From: Oribacterium sp934229835
Lineage (GTDB): Bacteria > Bacillota > Clostridia > Lachnospirales > Lachnospiraceae
NCBI GenBank assembly: GCA_934229835.1
Contig: CAKQED010000001.1
Location: 1 to 64,000, forward strand
Length of the DNA stretch: 64,000 nt
Reading direction: 5' to 3'
Shown here: positions 40,655 to 48,482 of the stretch, piece after piece
Position numbering within the stretch: position 1 is the first letter of the stretch
Layout of the letters: every line of letters starts with the position of its first letter
The notes under the pieces: model-generated
Told to the model about the DNA's origin: nothing
Databases searched by the model: none
Seen by the model: only the letters and a program-made list of their open reading frames with translations
Position numbers and translations under genes: made by a program

Positions 40655-41860
40655 TTAGAATAATCCGCCGATCTTTGTAACGAAGGTCGGGATGCCCATG
40701 TAGGCTGATAAGATCACGACGAGGACGCCGAGTACCAGCAGAACGGTCGGGTGATGATAATCCGCACCCATGATCGACTTCTTCTGGGAAGCGATGAGGC
40801 AGATGCCGAGGGTGATCGGAAGGATGAGGCCGTTGAATGCACCTGCGAGTACGAGGAGGGTCGCCGGATTTCCGAGAACGATCATCACGGCTGTCGAAAT
40901 GACGATGAATCCGATAATGACCGCATTCTCGTTCTTTGCGATCGCCGGATGGAAGGTCTTTAAGAAGGATACAGAGGTGTACGCTGCACCGATGATGGAG
41001 GTTACGGCTGCACACAGAAGTACGAGACCTGCGAAGCGGTATCCGATCTCACCTGCGCCCTGTTTGAAGGCGTCTGCTGCCGGGTTCGACGCATCGAGCT
41101 CTACGCCTGCCTTGCTTACGACACCGAGCACGGCGAGGAAGAGGAAGATACGTACGATGGTGGCGATGCTGATACCCATGACCGAGCTTCTGTTGATTTC
41201 GGCTGCATTGTCCTTACCAGTGATGCCGGCATCGATCAGACGGTGCGCACCGGAGAAGGTGATGTAGCCGCCGACGGTTCCACCCATGAGGGTCAGGATT
41301 GCCGGGAAGAGTGGCTGGATACCGGTGGACGGCGCGACGGTGTTCTTCAGTGCATCGCCTACCGGTGGCTTGACCACGATGATCACGATGAAGATGACCA
41401 CGATCATGATGGCGCCGAGGACCTTCGTCAGAGTGTCCATCGCGGATTTCGCGTTCTTGAAAAGGAAAACGACGATGGCGATGGCTGCCGCGATGACATA
41501 TCCGATGGTGGTCGGAATACCGAGCAGGGTGTTCAGGCCCAGCGAACCGCCGCCGACATTGCCGATGTTAAAGACGAGGCCGCCGAGCACGACCATGAAG
41601 GAAACGAAGTAACCGAGTCCAGGGAGAACCTTATTCGCGACATCCTGTCCGCGAAGACCGGTCGTACAGAGTACGCGCCAGATGTTGAGCTGTGCGACAG
41701 CTGAGAGAATGATCGATACCAGGATGACGAAGCCGAAGCTTGCCTTATACTGGCCGGTAAATGTGGCGGTCTGTGTCAGGAAGCCAGGTCCGATCGCGGA
41801 TGTGGCCATCAGAAATGCTGCTCCTAAGAGCGCGCCGCTGCTTTTTTTCTTCTCACTCAT
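40655..41860 (-). CDS. NRAMP-family transporter (YcsG-like)
   Basis: Start at 41860 (MSEKKKSSGALLGAAFL), eight bases after AGGAGG. The 401-residue protein has about eleven membrane helices. The first contains ATSAIGPGFLTQTATF where true Mn/Fe transporters have a DPGN motif; here the aspartate and asparagine are not conserved. That divergence and the oxoprolinase neighbours match the YcsG group of Bacillus, which is linked to ycsF (pxpA), kipI and kipA. Uptake of an organic substrate such as 5-oxoproline is plausible, metal transport less so (inference). Confidence 0.82.
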   Translation of the reverse strand: MSEKKKSSGALLGAAFLMATSAIGPGFLTQTATFTGQYKASFGFVILVSIILSAVAQLNIWRVLCTTGLRGQDVANKVLPGLGYFVSFMVVLGGLVFNIGNVGGGSLGLNTLLGIPTTIGYVIAAAIAIVVFLFKNAKSAMDTLTKVLGAIMIVVIFIVIIVVKPPVGDALKNTVAPSTGIQPLFPAILTLMGGTVGGYITFSGAHRLIDAGITGKDNAAEINRSSVMGISIATIVRIFLFLAVLGVVSKAGVELDASNPAADAFKQGAGEIGYRFAGLVLLCAAVTSIIGAAYTSVSFLKTFHPAIAKNENAVIIGFIVISTAVMIVLGNPATLLVLAGAFNGLILPITLGICLIASQKKSIMGADYHHPTVLLVLGVLVVILSAYMGIPTFVTKIGGLF

Positions 41861-42155
41861 GATGAAGTCCTCCTGTTCTGGAAAAGTTCGCAGTTTCTGT
41901 GTCTTTAACTGCTGTAGAATACAGAAAACATAAGCCCCCTTCTTTTTCTGCACGTGTCCTTTTTGTTTCAAATCCCCTGTTTTACGAATTCCGAAACATG
42001 TTCAGAGCGGTCTTTATAACTTAAAGCAATCATTTGCTCTGATGAAATAAGTATGCGTCATGATGGGCAGAATAGCAAGTAGAAATCAGGCGTCAGTCTT
42101 TCGGATTTGGCATATCAGACATTCTGAGCATGTCCTTTAAGTTATCATAAAGAAA

Positions 42156-42181
42156 TAGGGCCCCCGTTTTCGGGGGCCCTA
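42156..42181 (-). terminator. Terminator after the solute-binding lipoprotein gene
   Basis: Perfect 11-bp arms TAGGGCCCCCG/CGGGGGCCCTA with a four-base loop, then TTTCTTTAT on the minus strand, 14 bases past the stop codon. It separates this gene from the NRAMP-pxp operon at least partly. Confidence 0.9.
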
Positions 42182-42194
42182 CTTTGAGCTTTCA

Positions 42195-43349
42195 TCACTT
42201 CTGGATGTAATAGAAGTCGTCGTCTGGCATGGTGCCGCCGACGGACTTCGGGTTTGCGTCGAAGAGTACCTGGAGGTAGCCTGCGAGGTCGGTCTTCATC
42301 TCGTCACCGGCGATGGCGACGATGTTGCAGTTCGGGAGTGCCTTCTTCGCTACTGGTGCCTTCGCGATGATGCCATACTTCGCGACGAGCTCTGCGGTGG
42401 CGTCGACGTCGGTGGCTGCCTTCTCTGTGGATGCCTGGTGGTCTGCGATGAACTGGTCGACTTCTGCCGCACGGTTCTCGAGTACTTCGTTACGAACGAC
42501 GGTGACGCCGGTGAGGAGCTTCGAATCCGGGGATACGCTCTTCCACTCGTCGGTGAGGGAGAAGGCGACCTTCAGCTGGTCGTTCTGCGCGGTGGCTACA
42601 GTTACAAACGGCTGTGGGAGGATCGCGATCTGGGCTGGATCCTGCTTCAGGAGCGCGGCGATCTCGGTGGCCTCGGACTTGAACTGCACATCACAGTCGG
42701 TGACGCCGTTCTTCTCGAGGAGGTAGTTCAGTACGTACTCCGGGGATGCGCCCTGGCCGGTGGAAAGTACGGTCTTGCCGGCGAGGTCCTTCACGGATTT
42801 GATGTTCTCGTCGCCGGTCACGCAGTAGAGCACGCCGAGGGTGTTGATGTCGATGGCGCTGACGCCGTGCTTCGTCTTGTTATATGCGACCGCGGCTACG
42901 TTCGCCGGGAGCAGGGCGATGTCGAGCTTACCGGAAACGAGCTCACTCATGATGACATCCGGCTGGCTCTGCATCTCGAAGCTGTAGCCGTTCTTCGCAC
43001 CGCTCTCGACCTCACTCATGAGATTGACGAGGCCCATGGTGGTCGGTCCCTTCAGGGAGCCGACACGCAGTACATCGTCCGAAGCCTCGCCGATGGTCAG
43101 CACTTCTGCCGCACTGGTCTCTTCGGTCTTTTCTGCTGCGGCTGTCGTCTCCGCAGCGGCCTCCGTCGCCTGCGCTGTTTCTGCAGCCGTCGTCTCCTCG
43201 GCAGCAGCACTCGTCTTCTGGTCGTCTGCATTGGCCTCCGTCACGGCCGCGGTCGTCGCCTGCGGGGTGCTGGATGCGCCACAGCCGGCGAGCATGGAAG
43301 CTACCAGTACAGCGGCGAGCGCCCTATTCCAATATTTCATTTTCTTCAT
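42195..43349 (-). CDS. ABC solute-binding lipoprotein (SsuA/THI5-like)
   Basis: Start at 43349 (MKKMKYWNRALAAVL), five bases after AGGAGG. The signal peptide ends at the lipobox SMLAGCG, so the mature protein is lipid-anchored. A linker of about 65 residues rich in T, A and E follows (coding the motif site at 43228) before the binding domain, which starts VLRVGSLKGPTTMGLVNL and includes SELVSGKLDIALLPANVAAV and LLKQDPAQIAILPQPFV, the pattern of SsuA/THI5/NrtA-type proteins. The matching permease and ATPase are 7 kb downstream. Substrate unknown. Confidence 0.88.
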   Translation of the reverse strand: MKKMKYWNRALAAVLVASMLAGCGASSTPQATTAAVTEANADDQKTSAAAEETTAAETAQATEAAAETTAAAEKTEETSAAEVLTIGEASDDVLRVGSLKGPTTMGLVNLMSEVESGAKNGYSFEMQSQPDVIMSELVSGKLDIALLPANVAAVAYNKTKHGVSAIDINTLGVLYCVTGDENIKSVKDLAGKTVLSTGQGASPEYVLNYLLEKNGVTDCDVQFKSEATEIAALLKQDPAQIAILPQPFVTVATAQNDQLKVAFSLTDEWKSVSPDSKLLTGVTVVRNEVLENRAAEVDQFIADHQASTEKAATDVDATAELVAKYGIIAKAPVAKKALPNCNIVAIAGDEMKTDLAGYLQVLFDANPKSVGGTMPDDDFYYIQK

Positions 43350-43397
43350 AATCGTCCTCCTGATCAGCATAATGAAATCGTTATATTTATTTCAATC

Positions 43398-43426
43398 ATC
43401 ATATACTCATCGAGGCTGATTATCAA
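43398..43426 (-). promoter_or_regulatory. Promoter of the solute-binding protein gene
   Basis: Minus-strand TTGATA (43426-43421), 17-base spacer, TATGAT (43403-43398), about 45 bases before the start codon. Confidence 0.7.
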
Positions 43427-43521
43427 ATTCTAAAAAAGATACAATGGCAGGCGTTCTGTTCACCAAGGAATCCGCCCAGGTAATCGTATAGTAACCGTTC
43501 AGCCACCCTTGGCTGACTTAG

Positions 43522-43618
43522 GGAGTTTGAGGCTGCTCCTCATTCGCCCACCCCATGAAATCCGTGGCTTCCTGCATCCATTGGGCCCGCCCCAGCTCAT
43601 GAGGAGGCCTCAAACTCC
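43522..43618. repeat. Long inverted repeat in the divergent intergenic region
   Basis: Left arm 43522-43543 (GGAGTTTGAGGC, two extra bases, CTCCTCAT) pairs with right arm 43599-43618 (ATGAGGAGGCCTCAAACTCC), a 20-bp stem with a 55-base loop. A smaller palindrome, TCAGCCA/TGGCTGA, lies just before it (about 43499-43515). It may be a transposon remnant or a structured RNA; no transposase is near. Confidence 0.8.
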
Positions 43619-43639
43619 TGGTATCCGGAGATAAAAAGA

Positions 43640-43785
43640 CGATCGTAGGCATGTTGGAACCGTAAATAGATGATCGTGCCTACAAATACGATCGATTTTC
43701 CAGGCACGATGCCTTCAGTTTACCCCGGATAATGGACATTTCCGTAGGCATGCTGCCATTTTAAAGCGCTTACCATGCCTGTAGT
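43640..43785. repeat. Alternating TAGGCATG-type short repeats
   Basis: GATCGTAGGCATG, GATCGTGCCTAC, GGCACGATGCC, CCGTAGGCATGC and CATGCCTGTAG occur in order between about 43640 and 43785, in both orientations, forming several small hairpins. The group lies upstream of the plus-strand AlbA_2 gene and could be its operator region or part of a repeat element with the inverted repeat to the left. Confidence 0.6.
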
Positions 43786-43927
43786 TGAAATTTCAGAGCT
43801 CCCTCGCCATAGTCATGATAATGGGTTTTTTAAATGGGATGTTCCACACGGAATTTCAATCGTTGCAATAATCTTCCGCGCTGGGTAAACTATAAGAGAT
43901 ACTCTACTACCTGAAAGGAGGGATTCT

Positions 43928-45352
43928 ATGATAGAGCAGCGAATTGCCGAAGCAACAGAATGTGATTTCAAAGTTGCGCTAGAAACGAAAAAGCCAAAGA
44001 GCTGGTTAAAAAGTGTCAGTGCCTTTTCTAACGGAATCGGCGGAACGCTGTTTTTCGGAATCTCTGATGATCAGATTCCTGTCGGCTTATCTGATGTTCA
44101 AAAGGATGCTGAATCGATCAGCCGCTTAATCAAAGAACGCATCACACCTTTACCGCAGTTTATCCTAAAACCATTGCAGGAAGATGGCAAAAAACTGTTG
44201 GCTCTAGAGATTTCTTCCGGCCGCAGCACCCCATATTATTACAAGGCAGACGGAGTGATGGAAGCCTACGTCCGAGTCGGCAATGAAAGCGTACTTGCTC
44301 CTGATTACATTGTGAATGAACTGATCTTAAAGGGAACCAATCAGTCCTTCGACAGTTTAATAACAGACGCTGTAAAAAAGGACTATAGCTTCACACTCCT
44401 GGAGGCAACCTATCTGGAACGGACCGGCCTCCGCTTTGAGCCATCCGATTATGTTTCCTTTGGTTTGGCTGATAAAAATGACTTCCTGACTAATGCCGGA
44501 AAGCTCATGACTGATCAGCACACGGTTTATAACTCCCGTATGTTTTGTACCAGGTGGAACGGCTTAGAAAAAGGTTCTATCTTTGATGATGCTCTGGATG
44601 ATAAGGAATACGAGGGGAATCTGATTTATCTGCTGAAAAGCGGCAGTGAATTTATTCGCAATAATTCTAAAGTGCGATTTGTTAAAGAAGCTCAGTATCG
44701 GGTAGACAAACCGGATTATGCTGAACGAGCTGTGACAGAGGCTCTTGTCAATGCGCTCATCCACCGTGATTACATTGTGCTTGGCAGTGAAGTTCATATT
44801 GATATGTTTGATGATCGGGTAGAAATTACATCTCCTGGCGGTATGTTTGGTGGCGGATCCATTCAGGAATACGATATATACAGTATTCGTTCTATGCGGC
44901 GAAACCCTGTGATTGCAGACCTGTTCCATCGTATGAAGTTTATGGAACGTCGCGGAAGTGGTCTCAGAAAAATCGTCAATGAAACTGAAAAACTACCTGG
45001 ATATACAGAGGCCTATAAGCCTGAGTTTCTCTCAACAGCGACTGACTTCAGGGTCATCTTAAAAAATGTAAATTATATCATGTGCGATGCTTCCGTACAT
45101 GATGCCGTACATGATACAGTACATGATGCCGCACATGATACCTCTGTGATCAGCAAGCAAAAACTGCTACTAGAATTTTGTGCAGTCCCCAAAAGTCGAG
45201 ATGAAATGCAAGCATATATAGATGTTTCCAGTCGTTCTCACTTCAGCAAATATTACCTTAAGCCTTTATTATCCACTGGTAAACTTGAAATGCTGTTACC
45301 AGACAAACCTAAAAGTAAAAATCAAAAATATATTACTGTTCGTACCGAGTAA
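43928..45352 (+). CDS. AlbA_2/HATPase_c_4-type DNA-binding regulator, the only plus-strand gene
   Basis: RBS AAAGGAGGG precedes the ATG. The 474-residue protein begins with an AlbA_2 (Schlafen-like) domain (EATECDFKVAL, SVSAFSNGIGGTLFFGISDD), followed by a GHKL-like C-terminal helicase/ATPase segment (AVTEALVNALIHRDYIV, EITSPGGMFGG, RNPVIADLFHRM, ERRGSGLRKI). Near residue 395 is a short tandem repeat VHDAVHDTVHDAAHD, a linker type often seen in this family, before a C-terminal winged-helix-like part (LLEFCAVPKSRDEMQAYI). Composition is more AT-rich than neighbours and orientation is reversed, suggesting acquisition. Target genes are unknown. Confidence 0.82.
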   Translation: MIEQRIAEATECDFKVALETKKPKSWLKSVSAFSNGIGGTLFFGISDDQIPVGLSDVQKDAESISRLIKERITPLPQFILKPLQEDGKKLLALEISSGRSTPYYYKADGVMEAYVRVGNESVLAPDYIVNELILKGTNQSFDSLITDAVKKDYSFTLLEATYLERTGLRFEPSDYVSFGLADKNDFLTNAGKLMTDQHTVYNSRMFCTRWNGLEKGSIFDDALDDKEYEGNLIYLLKSGSEFIRNNSKVRFVKEAQYRVDKPDYAERAVTEALVNALIHRDYIVLGSEVHIDMFDDRVEITSPGGMFGGGSIQEYDIYSIRSMRRNPVIADLFHRMKFMERRGSGLRKIVNETEKLPGYTEAYKPEFLSTATDFRVILKNVNYIMCDASVHDAVHDTVHDAAHDTSVISKQKLLLEFCAVPKSRDEMQAYIDVSSRSHFSKYYLKPLLSTGKLEMLLPDKPKSKNQKYITVRTE

Positions 45353-45354
45353 AG

Positions 45355-45400
45355 CAGGAAGCAGGACATTGTGGGGCATCCCCCATCGTTCTGCTTCTTG
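45355..45400 (+). terminator. Terminator-like hairpin after the AlbA_2 gene
   Basis: Imperfect stem from GAAGCAGGAC to GTTCTGCTTC enclosing GGGCATCCC, followed on the plus strand by TTGTTTTATT, directly after the stop codon. Confidence 0.65.
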
Positions 45401-45456
45401 TTTTATTCCGAATCTTATTTTCTGCGTTTACTTATACTCAACTATTTTGGGTATAG

Positions 45457-45489
45457 AAAAACCCGGAAGGCCGAAGCTTTCCGGGTTTG
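45457..45489 (-). terminator. Terminator of rplM-rpsI
   Basis: Stem AAACCCGGAA/TTCCGGGTTT with an inner loop, then TTCTATA on the minus strand, about 30 bases past the rpsI stop codon. It faces the hairpin of the convergent AlbA_2 gene. Confidence 0.85.
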
Positions 45490-45518
45490 ATGCACCTGAA
45501 TGCGCTGTAGAGATGTAA

Positions 45519-45911
45519 TTATCTCTTTGAGAACTGAGGAGCACGACGTGCGGACTTGAGACCGTACTTCTTTCTCTCCTTCATTCTCGGATCTCTGGTG
45601 AGGAATCCTGCCTTCTTGAGTGCTGGTCTGTACTCAGCATCCATCTCGCAGAGAGCTCTTGCAATACCGTGACGGATTGCACCAGCCTGGCCAGCGATAC
45701 CACCACCGCAAACATTTACGAGGATATCAAGCTTGCCCTCGTTCTGAGTCAGAACGATCGGCTGATTAACGATGGTCTTGAGGGTATCAAGGCCGAAATA
45801 CTCGTCGAGGCTTCTCTTGTTGATCGTGATCTTACCAGTGCCCGGCATGATGTATACTCTGGCAACGGAAGACTTTCTTCTACCTGTACCGTAATTTCTG
45901 TTTGTAGCCAT
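45519..45911 (-). CDS. rpsI: 30S ribosomal protein S9
   Basis: A 130-residue protein with the conserved start YGTGRRKSSVARVY, the GGGIAGQAGAIRHGIARAL block and the C-terminal tail RRAPQFSKR that reaches toward the P-site tRNA. It follows rplM by 14 bases, the universal L13-S9 pair, and ends before a terminator. RBS GGGAGG. No inserts. Confidence 0.97.
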   Translation of the reverse strand: MATNRNYGTGRRKSSVARVYIMPGTGKITINKRSLDEYFGLDTLKTIVNQPIVLTQNEGKLDILVNVCGGGIAGQAGAIRHGIARALCEMDAEYRPALKKAGFLTRDPRMKERKKYGLKSARRAPQFSKR

Positions 45912-45925
45912 TGTAATATCCTCCC

Positions 45926-46354
45926 TTAGAATGTAAGCTCAACAGGCTTCTGTGCCTGGTGCTTGTGATCTGCGCCAGCGTATACGAAAAGCTTCTTATA
46001 CATCTGTCTGCCTAATGGTCCGTGAGGAAGCATACCCTTAACAGCATACTCGATTACCTTCTCAGGCTTGTTATCGCGGAGCTCACGAAGTGTAGTCTCC
46101 TTCATGGAACCTACATACTTAGAGTGTGTGCGATAAACCTTCTGATCCAGCTTCTTGCCGGTTACAGCGATCTTGTCTGCGTTAACGATGATAACATAAT
46201 CGCCGCAGTCAAGGAACGGTGTGTAGGTTGGCTTGTTCTTTCCACGAAGAACCTTAGCAACCTCTGATGCAAGACGTCCGAGCGTCTTGCCCTCTGCATC
46301 TACTACATACCACTTTCTGTCGATTGTAGAAGCTGTAGCTACGTATGAATTCAT
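45926..46354 (-). CDS. rplM: 50S ribosomal protein L13
   Basis: A 142-residue early-assembly protein with WYVVDAEGKTLGRLASEVAKVLRGK, CGDYVIIVNADKI and GMLPHGPLGR, all family blocks. RBS AGGAGG five bases before ATG. It has its own promoter 220 bases upstream with a leader that may bind L13 for feedback control, as is known for Firmicutes L13 leaders. Confidence 0.97.
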   Translation of the reverse strand: MNSYVATASTIDRKWYVVDAEGKTLGRLASEVAKVLRGKNKPTYTPFLDCGDYVIIVNADKIAVTGKKLDQKVYRTHSKYVGSMKETTLRELRDNKPEKVIEYAVKGMLPHGPLGRQMYKKLFVYAGADHKHQAQKPVELTF

Positions 46355-46579
46355 AACAACCTCCTGTGATAAGGCTACTTACTCTGGTCTCTGTCCAAAA
46401 CAGAACTTCTGTAAAACGGTCACCGCATTTGGGTTTGAATGCTCGCGCTCTGCAAGTGGTCCACTCTGAGACTGATTTCAGTATTTAATGTAGCCTGGGT
46501 CTCAGTTTCTGAGCCCTTGCTTAATTAGTTCCCCGTCGCTTTCCGGACATGATATGCCCGTTCAGACGACAGCTTTAAT
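46355..46579 (-). promoter_or_regulatory. Leader of the rplM-rpsI transcript
   Basis: About 210 untranslated bases between promoter and rplM start. Contains a GGGCTCAGAAACTGAGACCC-type hairpin (about 46505-46525) and further pairing segments. Firmicutes carry an autoregulatory L13 leader motif at this position; I cannot confirm the exact fold by eye. Confidence 0.5.
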
Positions 46580-46608
46580 AGTATATGCGGAATCGTTCGG
46601 CCTGTCAA
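46580..46608 (-). promoter_or_regulatory. Promoter of rplM-rpsI
   Basis: Consensus-like TTGACA (46608-46603 on the minus strand), 17-base spacer, TATACT (46585-46580). It lies about 50 bases past the HAD gene stop codon. Confidence 0.9.
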
Positions 46609-46656
46609 TGGATTTTCGTGAAATTCCGTTACCAGATCCGGCCCTCGGATAACAGT

Positions 46657-47343
46657 TCAGGCCAGTCCAGAGATTTCCTTCGGAAGGGACTCCATCCACG
46701 GGATGATGCGGTCGAGGCTGTCGATCTGAGCGTCACAGAGGTCCACGAGGCCGGAGAGGTCGTTCATGTCCGGAATGCCGAGCACATAGCCACCGGCGGC
46801 GTAGCCGGCCTTTACGCCGTTTACAGAGTCTTCCACGACGACGCAGGCGCGCGGGTCTACACCGAGTCGCTCTGCGCAGATAAGGAAGAGGTCCGGCTCC
46901 GGTTTTCCGTGGGTGGTGAGGTCACCGCAGCCGACGAAGTCGAAGGTATCCTCCATCTTCGCTTCGCGGAGGTAGTGCATGACCTGTGGGGTACGTGTGG
47001 AAGAGCCGATGGCGATCTTATAGCCGTGCGCCTTCAGCCAGGCGAGGGTCTCGTCGAGGCCCTTCATCTTCGGCACACCTTCGCGGTCGACGTAGCGGAA
47101 CACCTCTTCCATGCGGATCTCGCGCTCTGTGGCGTAGCTGAAGCCTGGATTCGCGGCCTCGAAGACCTGTGATCCGTACTCGAGGGAGGCACCGCGCATC
47201 TGATCGAGCATCTCGTCGTCGATGTGGAAGCCACGGATCGGTGCGAGCTTGAACCACATCGTGCGGTACAGGCGCTCGGTATCGAAGAGCGTACCGTCCA
47301 TATCGAAGATAAATGCCTTAATCGGAAGTCTCTCTGAAGTCAT
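46657..47343 (-). CDS. HAD-superfamily phosphatase (beta-phosphoglucomutase-like)
   Basis: The 228 residues start with FIFDMDGTLFDTE, holding the nucleophile and acid/base aspartates, then a helical cap, SSTRTPQ (motif II), GKPEPDLFL (motif III lysine) and VVEDSVNGVKAGYAAG (motif IV). This is the subgroup containing sugar-phosphate phosphatases and beta-phosphoglucomutase; the substrate is not predictable. The start overlaps the truA stop by four bases, indicating coupling. RBS AGGGGAG. Confidence 0.9.
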   Translation of the reverse strand: MTSERLPIKAFIFDMDGTLFDTERLYRTMWFKLAPIRGFHIDDEMLDQMRGASLEYGSQVFEAANPGFSYATEREIRMEEVFRYVDREGVPKMKGLDETLAWLKAHGYKIAIGSSTRTPQVMHYLREAKMEDTFDFVGCGDLTTHGKPEPDLFLICAERLGVDPRACVVVEDSVNGVKAGYAAGGYVLGIPDMNDLSGLVDLCDAQIDSLDRIIPWMESLPKEISGLA

Positions 47344-48353
47344 ACTGTTTCTCCCCTGTTTTCTGTAGATTCGTCTGTTTCTGACTCGCCCCTGTCTGTG
47401 GTCAATATCTCTGACGTTTTCTCGTCACGCGCATCATCTGCGGTGGCGGCTTCGTCGTAGTGAAGTACGCAGAGGCACAGTCCGTGCGCGGGCACGGTCG
47501 GTCCCGCGGTGGTTCTGTCCTTCGCCGCCAGCATCGTCCGGATGTCCTCTGGCGCGCGTCGTCCGTTTCCGATGACGAGGAGGGTGCCGACGATGATGCG
47601 GATCATGTGGTAGAGGAAGCCGTTGCCGCGGATGCGGATGACGAGCTGTGACCCCTCCTCCAGGATATCGATACTATAGATTTCGCGGACGGCGTCGCCG
47701 CCGTGTTCGAAGACCTGGCTGTCCGGGTTCACAAAGCTCGTGAAGTCATGGACGCCGACGAGCTCACGGGCGGCGGCCCGCATGCGCTCGAGGTCGAGCG
47801 GGTAAGTGTAATGATACGCATAGAGGCGGGTCAGCGGATTCGCGACGCGGCCGTGATCGATGCGGTATTCGTAGCACTTTTCGTGTGGCACGAAGCGTGG
47901 GTGGAAGTCCATGCTGACCTCCACTGCCTGCAGCACACGGATGTCCGCCGGCAGGAAGCGGTTGATGGCCTTCGGGAAGTTCGCCGCCGGGATCGTGCTT
48001 TCCGTGTCGAAGCAGGCGACGTTGCCGAGCGCATGGACACCACTGTCGGTGCGGCTCGCGCCCACGACCGGGAGGATGCCCGGAGCTGCGGCTTCGTCTA
48101 CATGATCTGGTGCCGTCGCCGTATCCGCTGCCGCAGGCTCGCCTGCAGCGTTCCGTGACGTCAGCGGATTCAGACTTTTTTCCGGTGCTGCGCCGTGGAC
48201 GGCCTCCTTCGGCAGGAGCTGTCCGAGCGCGCGCTGGAGCTCGCCCTGAATGGTCGGGACGCTGCCCTCCGGATGGGCTGCGGTCGGCTGCTGGATCTGC
48301 CAGCCTCGGTAGTTCGTGCCGTCATATGCGATTGTGAGCCTGATTCTTCTCAT
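47340..48353 (-). CDS. truA: tRNA pseudouridine(38-40) synthase with an internal insert
   Basis: TruA modifies uridines 38-40 of the tRNA anticodon arm. Conserved parts are AYDGTNYRGWQIQ, the catalytic block GASRTDSGVHALGNVACFD with its aspartate, FHPRFVPHEKCYEYRI and GNGFLYHMIRIIVGTLL. The family is about 250 residues; this one has 337. Extra sequence is an Ala/Pro/Asp-rich block of about 45 residues (genomic 48060-48200) just before the catalytic motif, and a polar C-terminal tail. RBS AGGAAAG. It is cotranscribed with ecfT and ecfA upstream. Confidence 0.93.
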   Translation of the reverse strand: MRRIRLTIAYDGTNYRGWQIQQPTAAHPEGSVPTIQGELQRALGQLLPKEAVHGAAPEKSLNPLTSRNAAGEPAAADTATAPDHVDEAAAPGILPVVGASRTDSGVHALGNVACFDTESTIPAANFPKAINRFLPADIRVLQAVEVSMDFHPRFVPHEKCYEYRIDHGRVANPLTRLYAYHYTYPLDLERMRAAARELVGVHDFTSFVNPDSQVFEHGGDAVREIYSIDILEEGSQLVIRIRGNGFLYHMIRIIVGTLLVIGNGRRAPEDIRTMLAAKDRTTAGPTVPAHGLCLCVLHYDEAATADDARDEKTSEILTTDRGESETDESTENRGETV

Positions 48354-48482
48354 CTAATCTTTCCTGTGCATGGCATCTGCCATCGTGCGTACGCTGCTTC
48401 CTCCGCAGCGCCATAAAAAGTGAGGGTCGCCTGCATTGGCCTCGAAAAGGCGATGCGGCGACCAAAGTCATGAGTGTCCGTG
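48354..48482 (-). other. Gap between ecfT and truA carrying a CTGCATTGGCC motif
   Basis: 129 bases without a gene or clear terminator. The exact 11-base motif lies at 48431-48441. It is the last motif occurrence before the ribosomal region. Confidence 0.6.

Noticed and set aside
43522..43618. Integron attC site
   Set aside because: The stem-loop has about the right size, but no core sites (GTTRRRY-type) are readable at the ends and there is no integrase or cassette structure.
45100..45150. VHD repeat in the AlbA_2 protein as part of the same insert phenomenon
   Set aside because: Short repeats of this kind before the C-terminal winged helix are common in this protein family in many bacteria.
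9500..48200. Inteins as the explanation for oversized enzymes
   Set aside because: The inserts are low complexity, have no Cys/Ser start with terminal His-Asn splice motif, no homing endonuclease motifs, and many are too short.
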